Of a stretch of 54,654 nucleotides of DNA, positions 9,153 through 18,310 are shown in pieces. Origin of the DNA: Actinomycetota bacterium (lineage in GTDB: Bacteria > Actinomycetota > Actinomycetes > S36-B12); contig CANFQC010000011.1 of NCBI GenBank assembly GCA_947449035.1, positions 1-54,654 of the forward strand, given 5' to 3'. Numbering within the stretch: the first letter of the stretch is position 1; every line of letters begins with the position of its first letter. Made by a program: the position numbers and the translations under genes. Under the pieces are notes generated by a model. That model was not told the origin of the DNA. It did not search any database and saw only the letters and a program-made list of their open reading frames with translations.

Positions 9153-11804
9153 CTAGTGAGCGGCTTCCTCCCACGATCGACCGACCCCGACCGAGACGTC
9201 GAGGGGCACCTGGAGATCAGCCGCCTCCCCCATGGCCACTCGCACCAAGATCTCAAGCGCCTCAGCCTCACCAGGGGCCACTTCGAGCACGAGTTCATCG
9301 TGAACCTGCAGGAGCATGCGGCTGGCCAGCCCGCTGGCTGCCAGGGAGTCGGTCAGGGCCAGCATGGCTCGTTTGACGATGTCAGCGGCTGTGCCCTGGA
9401 TCGGCGCGTTCAGGGCCATTCGCTCGGCCATCTCGCGCCTTTGGCGGTTGTCACTTGTCAGATCGGGCAGGTATCGACGCCGTCCGAACATGGTCTCGGT
9501 GTAGCCGCTCGCCCGGGCCTGGGTCACGACAGTGTCAAGGTAGTCCCGAACTCCGCCGAACCGCTCGAAGTAGGTGTCCATGAGGCGCTGGGCCTCTGGG
9601 GGTGAGATGTCGAGCTGTCCGGAAAGCCCGTAGGCCGACAGGCCGTAGGCCAGGCCGTACGACATCGCCTTGATGCGCCGACGCATCTCGGCATCAACGT
9701 CACTAGGAGCTACGGCGAAGACCTGCGACGCCACGGTGGTGTGGAGATCCTCGCCCTCGGTAAAGGCAGCGATCAAACCTGCGTCGGCCGAAGCATGCGC
9801 CATGATCCGCATTTCGATCTGGCTGTAATCGGCGGTCATCAAGGATTCAAACCCGGCGCCAACCACGAAGCATCCGCGAATGCGACGACCGGCATCGGTC
9901 CGGATCGGGATGTTCTGCAGGTTCGGATCGGCGCTCGAGAGTCGACCGGTGGCTGCCACGGTCTGATTGAAGGTGGTGTGAATACGGTGCGCTGAATCAG
10001 CGAGCGGAATGAGTCCGTCGACGGTCTGTCGGAGCTTGGAGCGGTCGCGCCAGGCGAGAAGTTTCTCGAGAAGCGGATCGTGTGTGGTGGCATAGAGCCA
10101 TTGAAGTGATTCGGCGTCGGTCGTGAAACCGGTCTTGATCTTCTTGGTCTTCGGAAGCCCACGCTCGGTGAACAAGATCTCTTGAAGCTGTTTTGGTGAA
10201 CCAAGGTTGAAGGGCCGGCCCACGATCTGATGCGCTGCCTCTTCGGCCACTCTCATGTCGTGACCGAATTCCGACGACAGATCATCGAGGAGGATGGGAT
10301 CAACGGCGATACCGAGAAATTCCATCTCAGCCAGAATCGAGATCAAAGGAATCTCAAGTTCATCCAGGAGCGCGAGAGTCCCTTCCGACGCAAGTCGATC
10401 TCGTTCGGCGACGGCAAGCTGAGCCGTGGCAACAGCCTGGGAGGGCAGGTCGTCTGAACTCGCCTCGTCGAAAAGAAGCTGATCCGATGATTCACTTACT
10501 GAAAGCTCAATTCCAAGAATGCGCTGAACTGCGTCGCTCAGCGCAAAGCTTCGCTGGTCGGGAGCAATGAGGTACGCGCCAATTGCCGTATCGGTGCGCA
10601 GGCCACGCAGGTGGAATCCGCGGGTGAGCAAGGCAAGCATCGGACCCTTGGCGTCGTGAATGTCCTTGGATGTCGACTCGTCGGCCAGCCATTCGCAGGC
10701 CGCCTGGGCATTCTTGGGATCCGCGAAGTCAATGACTCCAACAGAGCCCCCGGCTTCACACACGGCCATTGCCTCGATCGTTCCTGTACCGCGCCCCCAA
10801 CTTCCCCGAAATGCGACTGCGCCTGACTTTCCCTTCAGCCAAGCGGCCGCCTTCCCGGACGGGATCACGCTGGCTTGCACCTCGATCGCCTCTGCAGCAG
10901 CAGCAACTTCGGCGCTACCTTCTGCGGCAGGCAAGGCTGAGGAAAGGCGATCACGCAATGCACGGAACTGAAGCGCGGTAAAAAGATCGTCAACAGCCTT
11001 AGCGTCGTAAGGAACCAGTCGGCACGCTGAGGGATCAGTGTCGATCGGTGCATCGTGTCTGAGTGCGGTCAGATCGCGATTGAGCATCACGTGAGCGAGG
11101 TTTGCTCGCAGTGACTCCCCCACCTTGCCGCTGACGGCGTCGGCATTATCGATCAGCGCACTCAGGGACCCGTATTCGCGGATCCATTTCGCAGCGGTCT
11201 TCTCGCCAACGCCGGGAATGCCAGGCAGGTTGTCACTGGGATCTCCACGCAAGGCGGCGTAATCGGCGTACTGAATCGGAGTAAGGCCGTACTTCTCCTC
11301 GACGGCTGCAGGGGTCATGCGTGCCAGGTCAGATGTTCCCTTACGCGGATACAGAACAGTCGTGTGCTCATCGACCAGCTGGAACGAGTCTCGATCGCCG
11401 GTCATGATCAATACGTCGTGGTCACTGGCCAGTGCTCGAGTGGTGAGTGTCGCAATGATGTCGTCAGCCTCGAAGTTCGGGCAGTCGACCACTGTGATGT
11501 TGAGCGCGGCAAGGACTTCCTTGATCAACTCGACCTGACCCTTGAATTCAGGCGGTGAGGCGGAGCGAGTCGCCTTGTACTCGGGATACATCTCGGTACG
11601 GAAGGTCGTGCGGGAAATATCGAAAGCCACAACCACGTGAGAAGGCTTCTCATCTCGGAGAACATTGAGCAGCATCGAGGTGAAGCCGTACACGGCATTC
11701 GTGGGTTGCCCGGTGCTGGTGGTGAAATTCTCCGGTGGGAGGGCAAAGAAGGCACGGTAGGCCAAAGAGTGCCCGTCGAGTAGCAATACGCGGTCACGGG
11801 TCAT
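9153..11804 (-). CDS. polA: DNA polymerase I
   Basis: Repair and Okazaki-fragment polymerase of 883 residues. The N-terminal 5'-3' exonuclease occupies about 1-290 (acidic motifs such as FEADDIIATL and MTGDRDSFQLV). The central 3'-5' exonuclease fold (about 310-480) lacks the DxE of motif I: the equivalent strand reads AVAFRGSWG, so proofreading is very likely lost, as in mycobacterial Pol I. The polymerase domain is intact: motif A DYSQIEMR from residue 659, motif B RRRIKAMSYG near 708-717, motif C VHDE at 834-837. It starts at ATG 11804 and is divergent from the thioesterase gene, leaving 42 bp for both promoters. polA-rpsA-coaE is a conserved actinobacterial order. Confidence 0.97.
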   Translation of the reverse strand: MTRDRVLLLDGHSLAYRAFFALPPENFTTSTGQPTNAVYGFTSMLLNVLRDEKPSHVVVAFDISRTTFRTEMYPEYKATRSASPPEFKGQVELIKEVLAALNITVVDCPNFEADDIIATLTTRALASDHDVLIMTGDRDSFQLVDEHTTVLYPRKGTSDLARMTPAAVEEKYGLTPIQYADYAALRGDPSDNLPGIPGVGEKTAAKWIREYGSLSALIDNADAVSGKVGESLRANLAHVMLNRDLTALRHDAPIDTDPSACRLVPYDAKAVDDLFTALQFRALRDRLSSALPAAEGSAEVAAAAEAIEVQASVIPSGKAAAWLKGKSGAVAFRGSWGRGTGTIEAMAVCEAGGSVGVIDFADPKNAQAACEWLADESTSKDIHDAKGPMLALLTRGFHLRGLRTDTAIGAYLIAPDQRSFALSDAVQRILGIELSVSESSDQLLFDEASSDDLPSQAVATAQLAVAERDRLASEGTLALLDELEIPLISILAEMEFLGIAVDPILLDDLSSEFGHDMRVAEEAAHQIVGRPFNLGSPKQLQEILFTERGLPKTKKIKTGFTTDAESLQWLYATTHDPLLEKLLAWRDRSKLRQTVDGLIPLADSAHRIHTTFNQTVAATGRLSSADPNLQNIPIRTDAGRRIRGCFVVGAGFESLMTADYSQIEMRIMAHASADAGLIAAFTEGEDLHTTVASQVFAVAPSDVDAEMRRRIKAMSYGLAYGLSAYGLSGQLDISPPEAQRLMDTYFERFGGVRDYLDTVVTQARASGYTETMFGRRRYLPDLTSDNRQRREMAERMALNAPIQGTAADIVKRAMLALTDSLAASGLASRMLLQVHDELVLEVAPGEAEALEILVRVAMGEAADLQVPLDVSVGVGRSWEEAAH

Positions 11805-11846
11805 TCACGCATCGTAGAGGCACGATGGATCGCCTAGGCTGAGCCT

Positions 11847-12236
11847 GTGGATCCTATGAGCCTTCCCCGAAGCGCCCTTGACGAAAAGCTTGGCATCGTC
11901 ATCACCGTCGCCGAGCCCGGACATGTGGTGGCCACCATGCCAGTGGAGGGCAACACTCAGCCCTTCGGCCTCCTGCACGGTGGGGCCAACGGCGTTATCG
12001 CCGAAACCGTGGGGTCAGTCGCGGCCGCTCTTGAAGCCGGCCCTGGGTACTCGATCGTGGGCACGGAGCTGTCCTGCACTCATCACGGCTCCGCCAAGTC
12101 AGGGCTCGTGACGGCCACGGCAACCAAGATCCATCAAGGCCGCCAACTCGCGGTCTACGACATTCGCATCGTGGATGAAAACGGTCGACCCACCTGCACC
12201 GCACGTCTGACGTGCATGCTGCGTGCCCTGAACTGA
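11847..12236 (+). CDS. Hotdog-fold acyl-CoA thioesterase, PaaI-like
   Basis: A 129-residue single hotdog domain of the PaaI/4-hydroxybenzoyl-CoA thioesterase group, expected to hydrolyse acyl-CoA or aryl-CoA thioesters as a dimer or tetramer. The signature is GLLHGGANGVIAETVGS (residues 41-57), with H44 and the catalytic-type E53 on the central helix. The later strands RQLAVYDIRIVDENGRPTC and the terminal CTARLTCMLRAL complete the fold. The physiological substrate is unknown. The start is GTG at 11847; an in-frame ATG three codons later is an alternative and neither has a strong ribosome site. It is divergent from polA and its stop codon directly abuts the pdtaR stop (12236/12237), a conserved neighbourhood in actinobacteria. 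Confidence 0.88.
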   Translation: MDPMSLPRSALDEKLGIVITVAEPGHVVATMPVEGNTQPFGLLHGGANGVIAETVGSVAAALEAGPGYSIVGTELSCTHHGSAKSGLVTATATKIHQGRQLAVYDIRIVDENGRPTCTARLTCMLRALN

Positions 12237-12806
12237 TCAGGAAGCGGCGAGAACCGCTGACGAGACCTCGGCAAGGGTGACGCGGGTGTCCATTGCCTGA
12301 CGCCTCAGTAGGGCAAAAGCCTCGGACTCGGTAATCCCTAGGTCGGCCTGAAGTTTGGACTTCGCTCGTTCGACGATGTCGCGGGCAGCCAGTCGCTCGC
12401 TCAAGTCGTCAACCTCACCCTCGAGGTCTCGCATCTGCTGCCATCGAGCAGCAGCCATCTCGATGGCGGGGCCGAGGTCTGCCTTAGTGAACGGCTTCAC
12501 CAGATAGCCCATCACGCCAGCAGAGGCGGCCCTGGCAATCATGTCCTGCTGATTGAAGGCCGTGACCATCACGACAGCCGCATGCCGCGAGGAAATGATC
12601 TCCTCGGCAGCCGAGAGCCCATCGCGGACGGGCATGGCCACGTCGAGGAAGCAGACGTCAGGCCGAATTTCAGCCGCCTTGTCGACAGCTGCCTGCCCGT
12701 CGCCAACTTGGGCAACGACGTCGTAGCCCAGCTCGCCAAGCATCTCCACGAGATCGAGTCGGATCAACGATTCATCCTCGGCAACGAGGATTCGTGACGC
12801 GCTCAT
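12237..12806 (-). CDS. pdtaR: ANTAR-domain response regulator, PdtaR-like
   Basis: Two-component regulator that acts on RNA rather than DNA. The receiver domain (about 4-120) is complete: acidic pair E10/D11, phospho-acceptor D55 in FLDVAMP, T82 and K104 in VKPF. The ANTAR domain (about 130-185) shows the features LAARDIVERAKSKL, ESEAFALLRRQAM and the final helix. ANTAR proteins bind paired hairpins in nascent RNA and prevent termination. In mycobacteria the partner kinase PdtaS is encoded elsewhere, and no kinase is visible here. At 189 residues it has normal length. It is divergent from the adjacent tRNA gene and abuts the thioesterase stop with no spacer. Confidence 0.93.
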   Translation of the reverse strand: MSASRILVAEDESLIRLDLVEMLGELGYDVVAQVGDGQAAVDKAAEIRPDVCFLDVAMPVRDGLSAAEEIISSRHAAVVMVTAFNQQDMIARAASAGVMGYLVKPFTKADLGPAIEMAAARWQQMRDLEGEVDDLSERLAARDIVERAKSKLQADLGITESEAFALLRRQAMDTRVTLAEVSSAVLAAS

Positions 12807-12856
12807 GCAACCACCCTAATCGGAGTCGACCTATGGGCCGTTAGCCTTGTCCCCGC

Positions 12857-12930
12857 GCCCCGGTACCCCAACCGGCAGAGGGAGCCGACTCAAACTCGGT
12901 CCAGTGTGGGTTCGAATCCCACCCGGGGCA
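12857..12930 (+). tRNA. tRNA with CAA anticodon (Leu) but class I body
   Basis: A 74-base cloverleaf. Acceptor GCCCCGG (12857-12863) pairs with CCGGGGC (12923-12929) and discriminator A follows; CCA is not encoded. The anticodon stem GCCGA/TCGGT encloses loop CTCAAAC, giving anticodon CAA, which reads UUG (Leu). The T-arm is GTGGG-TTCGAAT-CCCAC. The D-loop carries A14, GG18-19 and A21. The variable region is only five bases (CCAGT), whereas bacterial tRNA-Leu normally has a long variable arm. A15 and U48 can form the Levitt pair, suggesting a folded, functional class I tRNA. It ends one base before the convergent nusB stop and is divergent from pdtaR with 50 bp between. Confidence 0.85.
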
Positions 12931-12931
12931 C

Positions 12932-13375
12932 TTAGTCAGACACGACCACTGGCTCAATGCCAAGTCGCGGCTTGACCTCAGAGAGGCGTGCCAGAAGCCC
13001 GTTCACAAAACTGGACGACTCATCGGTCGAGAGATCTTGGGCGAGGGCTACAGCCTCGGAGATAGCCACAGTGTCAGGAATGTCGTCGCGGTACAGAACC
13101 TCGTAGGTCGACAGCCGAAGAATGGATCGATCGACCGCAGGCATCCGGTCCAGACTCCAGCCCAATGAGTAGGTGCTCAGGAGCTCATCGATGCGCTCCT
13201 GATTCGCGATGACGCCTTGAACGAGGTCAGTGACATAGGAATTGAGCTCGGGCTCACCCTCCGACGCTCGCCGATTGGTTTGAGTGGCAAGAACGTCCAG
13301 AGGTTCGAGCTGACGCATGTCAGCCTCATAGAGGATGTCGAGAGCGCGCTTTCTAGCCTTGCTGCGTGCTGACAT
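12932..13375 (-). CDS. nusB: Transcription antitermination factor NusB
   Basis: All-helical RNA-binding protein that, with NusE (S10), joins the antitermination complex on rRNA transcripts. The 147 residues begin with the conserved arginine-rich helix SARSKARKRALDILYEAD that contacts boxA RNA, and contain the family core MPAVDRSILRLSTYEVLYR and the segment VAISEAVALAQ, followed by FVNGLLARL. It is the last gene of the long minus-strand run, three bases after the efp stop region (efp 3' end at 13379, nusB start at 13375). Its own stop lies one base from the 3' end of the tRNA transcribed in the opposite direction, so the two transcripts converge. Confidence 0.95.
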   Translation of the reverse strand: MSARSKARKRALDILYEADMRQLEPLDVLATQTNRRASEGEPELNSYVTDLVQGVIANQERIDELLSTYSLGWSLDRMPAVDRSILRLSTYEVLYRDDIPDTVAISEAVALAQDLSTDESSSFVNGLLARLSEVKPRLGIEPVVVSD

Positions 13376-13378
13376 CGG

Positions 13379-13939
13379 CTAGTTCACGCGACCGATGTAC
13401 GAGCCGTCGCGGGTATCTACCTTGATCTTGGTGTCTGATTCAATGAACAGCGGAACCTGGATCGTTGCGCCGGTTTCCAGGGTCGCAGGCTTGGTTCCAC
13501 CTGTCGAGCGGTCGCCCTGCAGCCCTGGCTCGGTGTAAGTGATCATGAGTTCGACTGAGGCAGGGAGCTCAACGATGATCGCGGTGCCGTTATGCACGCT
13601 GACGTTAGCGACCTGATTCTCGAGCAAGTAGTCAGACGAATCACCGACCACGGCATTAGAGACGGTGTACTGATCGAAGGACACCGTGTCCATGAAGATC
13701 CAGTCATCGCCGTCGCGGTACAGGTACTGCATATCGCGACGATCGACGTTCTCGGTCTCGACCTTCACGCCGGCGTTGAATGTGCGATCGACAACCTTGC
13801 CGGTCAGAACATTCTTGAGCTTGGTGCGCACGAATGCACCGCCCTTGCCCGGCTTTACGTGCTGGAACTCGATGACAGTCCAGAGCTGGCCATCGATGTT
13901 GAGAACGAGGCCGTTCTTGAGGTCATTGCTGGTTGCCAC
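13379..13939 (-). CDS. efp: Elongation factor P
   Basis: Translation factor that relieves ribosome stalling at polyproline. The GTG at 13939 is chosen because AGGAG (13945-13949 on the complement) sits five bases upstream and the product then has the standard 186 residues starting [10 protein letters not shown]. The frame stays open to 14086 but those extra codons overlap pepQ. Domain I carries the loop PGKGGAF with K32 at its tip, the position that reaches the peptidyl-transferase centre; the surrounding sequence is of the actinobacterial type. No modification enzyme is nearby. Domains II-III end with SYIGRV. It follows pepQ by 25 bases and precedes nusB, the usual order. Confidence 0.95.
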   Translation of the reverse strand: MATSNDLKNGLVLNIDGQLWTVIEFQHVKPGKGGAFVRTKLKNVLTGKVVDRTFNAGVKVETENVDRRDMQYLYRDGDDWIFMDTVSFDQYTVSNAVVGDSSDYLLENQVANVSVHNGTAIIVELPASVELMITYTEPGLQGDRSTGGTKPATLETGATIQVPLFIESDTKIKVDTRDGSYIGRVN

Positions 13940-13964
13940 GATGTCTCCTGCGTTCAGTCGGTCG

Positions 13965-15032
13965 TCAGCCCACGAGTCGAAGGTCTCGCGGACTCGAGGT
14001 GAGGCTGCGTTGACCATCGGCCGTGACCAGGAGGGAGTCCTCAATTCTGACTCCCCCGCGGCCGGGAAGGTACACCCCTGGCTCAACGGTGATCGTTGTA
14101 TCGGCGCTCAGCCTACCTTTGGCTCGAGGCCCGATCATCGGGGCCTCGTGGATGTCGAGGCCAATACCGTGTCCCAGCCCATGACCGAAGTGCTCGCCAT
14201 GGCCTGCGGCCTCAATGACCGATCGGGCAGCAGCATCGAGGTCAGCAAGGTTGACGCCTGAAGCCACTGCGCGTCGACCGGCCTCGGCGGCTCGAGCAAC
14301 GAGAGCATGCAGATCCACCTGCCACGGTGCAGGCTCGCCCACGATGAAAGTGCGAGTCATATCAGCGTGGTACCCGCGCACGAGGGCGCCGCAGTCGATG
14401 ATGAGCAAATCGCCAGCGTTCAAGGTTTTGCCGGTTGGCTCATGATGAGGCTTCGCGGAGTTCTCGCCGCTCGCCACGATTGTGGCGAATGAACGATCGT
14501 CGGCGCCAAGTTCGCCGAACAACTGCTCAAGTCTTCGCGCAATTGCGATCTCGCTATCGCCTTCTCGCATCTCCACGGCAAGGATGTCAACAGCTCGCGA
14601 AGTTATCTCACAGGCTTGCTCGAGTGCTGATATTTCGCCGGCATCCTTGATAGCGCGGAGGGCAGCGACAGGATTTTCCTGGAGATGGACTGTGAGGCCC
14701 ACCTGCTCGACAGCGACCATGATTGCCACCGACGATCGCGCATCCAAAGAAATCGCTTCAGCGCCTTGAGCCACGCACTGCGCACTAATTGCTGCCACGC
14801 AATCACGGGCGACGAGAACCCCTAGATCGGGACACTGAGTAGCTGCTTGCTCTACGTAGCGTCCGTCAGTGCTGAAGACATCTCCCTCTGCGCCCGAAGC
14901 AGAGATGAAGAGAGCACCATTACTCCCGCTGAAACCTGTGAGGTAGCGCAGATCGGCGAGATCAGTAATGAGAAATCCATCACGTGACTCATCGATCTGA
15001 CGTCGCAGGCGTTCCCGCCGTGCACTTCCCAT
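13965..15032 (-). CDS. pepQ: Xaa-Pro aminopeptidase / prolidase (M24 family)
   Basis: Dinuclear metallopeptidase removing residues next to proline. With ATG 15032 the protein has 355 residues; the ATG follows the aroQ stop by a single base (TGA-C-ATG), so this start is preferred over a frame extension to 15119. An N-terminal creatinase-like domain (1-125, [16 protein letters not shown]) precedes the pita-bread catalytic domain. Metal ligands are visible as D213 and D224 ([19 protein letters not shown]), H288 (GHGLGHGIG), E317 (TVEPGVY) and E331 (GVRIEDS). Substrate preference (dipeptide versus longer) cannot be read. The aroQ-pepQ-efp-nusB order is conserved in actinobacteria. Confidence 0.92.
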   Translation of the reverse strand: MGSARRERLRRQIDESRDGFLITDLADLRYLTGFSGSNGALFISASGAEGDVFSTDGRYVEQAATQCPDLGVLVARDCVAAISAQCVAQGAEAISLDARSSVAIMVAVEQVGLTVHLQENPVAALRAIKDAGEISALEQACEITSRAVDILAVEMREGDSEIAIARRLEQLFGELGADDRSFATIVASGENSAKPHHEPTGKTLNAGDLLIIDCGALVRGYHADMTRTFIVGEPAPWQVDLHALVARAAEAGRRAVASGVNLADLDAAARSVIEAAGHGEHFGHGLGHGIGLDIHEAPMIGPRAKGRLSADTTITVEPGVYLPGRGGVRIEDSLLVTADGQRSLTSSPRDLRLVG

Positions 15033-15033
15033 G

Positions 15034-15465
15034 TCAACGCCGGGCAAGTGCCGCGAATGCCAGAACGTAGCTATCGAGGCCGAACCCGGTGATCGTGCCC
15101 GTCGCCACTCCGGCCACAACTGAGGTGTGTCGGAATTCCTCGCGCGCAGCCGGGTTGGAAATGTGTACCTCGATCAATGGCGCGGTCAGCATTGCGCAAG
15201 CATCACGGACGGCGTACGAGTAATGGGTGAACGCTGCCGGGTTCAAGATCACTGGCGTTGACGCATCAGAGGCTTCGTGGAGCCAGCCGATCAACTCGGC
15301 CTCATCGTTTGTCTGCCGGACATCGGCGCTCATTCCGTGTGAGGCTGCTGCGTTCTGGCATGCGCTCACGAGATCGGCAAAGGTCGAGGCACCGTAAATG
15401 TCGGGTTCCCGAGTACCGAGTCGATTCAGGTTGGGTCCGTTCAGGACCATTACGGCGTTCACCAC
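15034..15465 (-). CDS. aroQ: 3-dehydroquinate dehydratase, type II
   Basis: Third shikimate-pathway step, dehydrating 3-dehydroquinate to 3-dehydroshikimate by the dodecameric type II enzyme. The 143 residues show the family opening VLNGPNLNRLGTREPDIYG, with the catalytic Tyr in the flexible lid, then NPAAFTHYSYAVRDA and PLIEVHISNPAAREEFR with the catalytic His. The start may be GTG 15465, GTG 15462 or ATG 15450; family alignments favour a very short lead before VLNGPN, so any of the three is plausible. It is 12 bases after aroB and one base before pepQ, within the aro block. Confidence 0.95.
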   Translation of the reverse strand: MVNAVMVLNGPNLNRLGTREPDIYGASTFADLVSACQNAAASHGMSADVRQTNDEAELIGWLHEASDASTPVILNPAAFTHYSYAVRDACAMLTAPLIEVHISNPAAREEFRHTSVVAGVATGTITGFGLDSYVLAFAALARR

Positions 15466-15477
15466 ACCAGGCTAGCG

Positions 15478-16578
15478 TCAGGAGACCGAAATTCGGTCAT
15501 ACGCGGTGCGCATGGCCTCAACCGAAGGGCCCTGAAGAGCGACGGGCGATCCGATCGACTCGAGGATGACGAAGCGGAGAAGGGATCCACGAGCCTTCTT
15601 ATCCACCGACATGGCGGAAAGAAGTGCATCCCAGTGACCTGGCTCGTAGGTAGTCGGGAGACCGAGTAGGCCGAGGATCTCGCGGTGCTCAGCAACCCCT
15701 GCGGCTGACAGATGGCCAGTCAGGTGAGACAACTCGGCCACGTAGACCATTCCCACGGCAACGGCGTCGCCATGGCGCCATCGGTATGACTCTGTGCGTT
15801 CTATGGCGTGACCGAAGGTGTGGCCGTAGTTGAGGACCTCCCGGCCGAGCTTGCGACTTTCGCTCGTGGCAGAGGTCTCCCGAAAGTCGTCAGATACGAC
15901 ATCCGCCTTGACCTGTACGGCGCGGCGGATGAGATCAGGAAGCAGCTGACCGTGTGGGTCGAGCGCGCCTTCAGGAGACTTGCGCACATCGTCAAGAATG
16001 CTCGTGTCTCGCGCAAACCCCACCTTCACAACCTCGGCCATGCCCGCGACGAGGTCGGCGCGAGGCAATGTGCCCAGGCTGGTGACGTCGCAGAGCACCC
16101 CGACGGGGCTGTGAAAACTTCCGACGAGGTTCTTTCCCGCAGCTGTGTTGATGCCGGTCTTTCCGCCGACAGCCGCGTCAACCATCCCCAGCAAGGTGGT
16201 CGGAACATGAATAACACGTATCCCGCGGAGCCAGGTGGCAGCGACGAAGCCTGCTACATCGGTGGTGGCTCCCCCGCCAACGCTGATGACTACGTCGTTC
16301 CTCGTGAATGCAGCGTTGCCCAGGATGCCCCAACACATTTCGGCGACGCTCGAGGACTTGGCGTCTTCAGCATCCGGAAGCTCAATCTCCGTGACCTGCA
16401 TACCGCAATCACCAACGAGGATCGAAATGTCGTGCGCACGCGTGCGTTGGGTTGGCGCGTGAATGATCGCAACTCTGTCGGCGCCAGTGAGCATGGAGTT
16501 GAGCGATGGAAGGAGATCAGGGCCGATGACGACGTCGTACTCGACTTCCGCCGAAACGTGAACCGTTGTCGGTGTCAT
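15478..16578 (-). CDS. aroB: 3-dehydroquinate synthase
   Basis: Second shikimate step: NAD- and zinc-dependent cyclisation of DAHP to 3-dehydroquinate. At 366 residues it is normal length. Visible signatures are the nucleotide-binding VISVGGGATTDVAGFVAA, the PTTLLGMVDAAVGGKTGIN segment with substrate lysine and asparagine, MAEVVKVG with the zinc-ligand Glu, and NYGHTFGHAIE plus HGDAVAVGM with zinc-ligand histidines. Its ATG overlaps the aroK stop by four bases (ATGA, 16575-16578). Grouping with aroK, aroC and aroE suggests one transcript supplying chorismate. Confidence 0.97.
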   Translation of the reverse strand: MTPTTVHVSAEVEYDVVIGPDLLPSLNSMLTGADRVAIIHAPTQRTRAHDISILVGDCGMQVTEIELPDAEDAKSSSVAEMCWGILGNAAFTRNDVVISVGGGATTDVAGFVAATWLRGIRVIHVPTTLLGMVDAAVGGKTGINTAAGKNLVGSFHSPVGVLCDVTSLGTLPRADLVAGMAEVVKVGFARDTSILDDVRKSPEGALDPHGQLLPDLIRRAVQVKADVVSDDFRETSATSESRKLGREVLNYGHTFGHAIERTESYRWRHGDAVAVGMVYVAELSHLTGHLSAAGVAEHREILGLLGLPTTYEPGHWDALLSAMSVDKKARGSLLRFVILESIGSPVALQGPSVEAMRTAYDRISVS

Positions 16579-17081
16579 GCGGCCACCGCCGCAAGCACGC
16601 TCGAAGTAACCTCGCGCACCGCCCGACCATCGGTATCGACCGTGATGGTGGCCACACTTTCGTACAGCGGGGTGCGCTCGTTGAGCAGTTGGGTCAGTCG
16701 GCCGCGAACATTTCCCAGCAAGAGCGGCCGTGCCTGATTCATGCCGACTCGGCTTGCCGCATCGGACACGTTCACTCGAAGCCAGACAACTGTGTGTTCA
16801 GCGAGGAGCTCACGGGTGCGCTCCGACAAGATGGCGCCTCCGCCAAGAGCAACGATTCCGGTGTGTTCGTCAAGCGCCCGTCGAACAGCCTCTTCTTCTC
16901 GGATTCGGAACTCCGGCTCGCCGAGTTCGACGAACATGTCGGCCACTGACATACCCGACTCCGCTTCGATAAGCAGGTCAGTATCGATGAATGGCACTTG
17001 GAGCCGTTCTGCGACGCGACGACCGACCGTGCTCTTGCCCGCGCCGGGGGCGCCGATGAGCACTGCTAACGGCCTGCTCAT
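16575..17081 (-). CDS. aroK: Shikimate kinase
   Basis: Phosphorylates shikimate at O3 with ATP. The 168-residue P-loop kinase has Walker [10 protein letters not shown] (residues 10-18), the shikimate-binding Asp and Arg in IDTDLLIE and [10 protein letters not shown], the GGGAIL loop (Walker B equivalent), and the lid arginine in QARPLLLG. It overlaps aroC upstream and aroB downstream by four bases each, so the three genes are translationally coupled. Confidence 0.96.
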   Translation of the reverse strand: MSRPLAVLIGAPGAGKSTVGRRVAERLQVPFIDTDLLIEAESGMSVADMFVELGEPEFRIREEEAVRRALDEHTGIVALGGGAILSERTRELLAEHTVVWLRVNVSDAASRVGMNQARPLLLGNVRGRLTQLLNERTPLYESVATITVDTDGRAVREVTSSVLAAVAA

Positions 17082-18256
17082 CGAACTGAGAGGTTTTCGA
17101 GGTACGAATTGAGATTGCGCTTGGTCTCGGCAACGCTGTCGCCACCGAATTTCTCGAGCAGCGCATCGGCAATGACGAGTAGAACCATCGCTTCGGCCAC
17201 CACGCCTGCAGCGGGAACGGCGCAGACATCTGAACGCTGATTGATGGCAGGTGCGACCTCGCCCGTGACCACATCGACCGTGCGAAGGGCGCGCGGAATG
17301 GTCGAGATCGGCTTCATGGCCGCGCGAACCCGCAGTGTCTCTCCGGTAGACATGCCGCCTTCGGTGCCACCCGATTTGCCGGACGTGCGCTCGAGGCCGG
17401 CTTCGCCAGGCACAATCTCGTCTTGTGCGAGCGAACCGCGAATCTCGGCCAGGCGGAAACCCTCGCCGAATTCGACACCCTTGATGGCTTGGATGCCCAT
17501 CAGTGCAGCGGCAAGTTTGGAATCGAGTCGGCGATCCCAGTGGACGTGTGAGCCCAGCCCCGCGGGGAGTCCGTAGGCAACAACCTCGACGACTCCGCCG
17601 AGGGTGTCACCGTCACGGTGGGCAGCAGAGATCTCTTCTTCCATCGCAGCTGAAGCCGTGACATCCAGGCAGCGAACCGGGTTCTCGTCGATTCGCTCAA
17701 GGTCAGAAGGAAGCGGAAGGATTTCGCTGTCGCTCGCAGCGGCACCAATGCGCACGACGTGACTGAGAACTTCGATCCCTGCAACCTGACGGCAGAACGC
17801 TCGTGCCACTGCGCCCAAAGCGACTCGGGCTGCGGTCTCACGAGCGCTTGCGCGCTCAAGGATCGGACGAGCATCGGTGAAGCCGTACTTCTGCATGCCG
17901 GTCAGGTCAGCGTGGCCGGGGCGTGGGCGACTCAAAGGTGCATTACGTGCCAGAGCGTCAAGCTCCCCTTGATCAACGGGGTCAGGGGACATCACCTGCT
18001 CCCACTTGGGCCATTCGCTATTTCCCACCTCGATGGCGACGGGCCCACCGAGGGTGAGTCCGTGACGAATTCCGCCAAGGATGCGTACCTCATCACGCTC
18101 GAACTTCATGCGGGCACCGCGTCCGGCTCCTAGGCGACGTCGGGCCAGGTCATTGCCGATATCTGAGGTTGTGACCTCAATGCCGGCAGGAAGCCCCTCA
18201 GCAATAGTCACCAGGGCAGGTCCATGGGATTCGCCTGCAGTTAACCAACGCACCAT
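17078..18256 (-). CDS. aroC: Chorismate synthase
   Basis: Final shikimate-pathway step, eliminating phosphate from EPSP to give chorismate using reduced FMN. The 392 residues begin with [13 protein letters not shown], one of the three family signatures, followed by [38 protein letters not shown] and, near the C-terminus, a threonine/serine-rich [16 protein letters not shown] 18256 is preceded by GGAAGGATGGTC, a usable ribosome site. A 54-bp gap separates it from aroE; that gap contains only a weak 5-bp hairpin. The product feeds pabB/pabC later in the window, among other branches. Confidence 0.97.
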   Translation of the reverse strand: MVRWLTAGESHGPALVTIAEGLPAGIEVTTSDIGNDLARRRLGAGRGARMKFERDEVRILGGIRHGLTLGGPVAIEVGNSEWPKWEQVMSPDPVDQGELDALARNAPLSRPRPGHADLTGMQKYGFTDARPILERASARETAARVALGAVARAFCRQVAGIEVLSHVVRIGAAASDSEILPLPSDLERIDENPVRCLDVTASAAMEEEISAAHRDGDTLGGVVEVVAYGLPAGLGSHVHWDRRLDSKLAAALMGIQAIKGVEFGEGFRLAEIRGSLAQDEIVPGEAGLERTSGKSGGTEGGMSTGETLRVRAAMKPISTIPRALRTVDVVTGEVAPAINQRSDVCAVPAAGVVAEAMVLLVIADALLEKFGGDSVAETKRNLNSYLENLSVR

Positions 18257-18310
18257 GTGACCATCCTTCCAGGTCGGCGCTCATCGGCACGCCACCCCCA
18301 CCCGTGTGGG

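Noticed and set aside
13940-14086. N-terminal extension of efp
   Set aside because: It overlaps pepQ, while a GTG at 13939 with a good ribosome site gives a standard-length EF-P.
15808-16737. 309-residue plus-strand open frame opposite aroB/aroK
   Set aside because: It is the complement of two well-supported overlapping genes, with no recognisable domain and no ribosome site.
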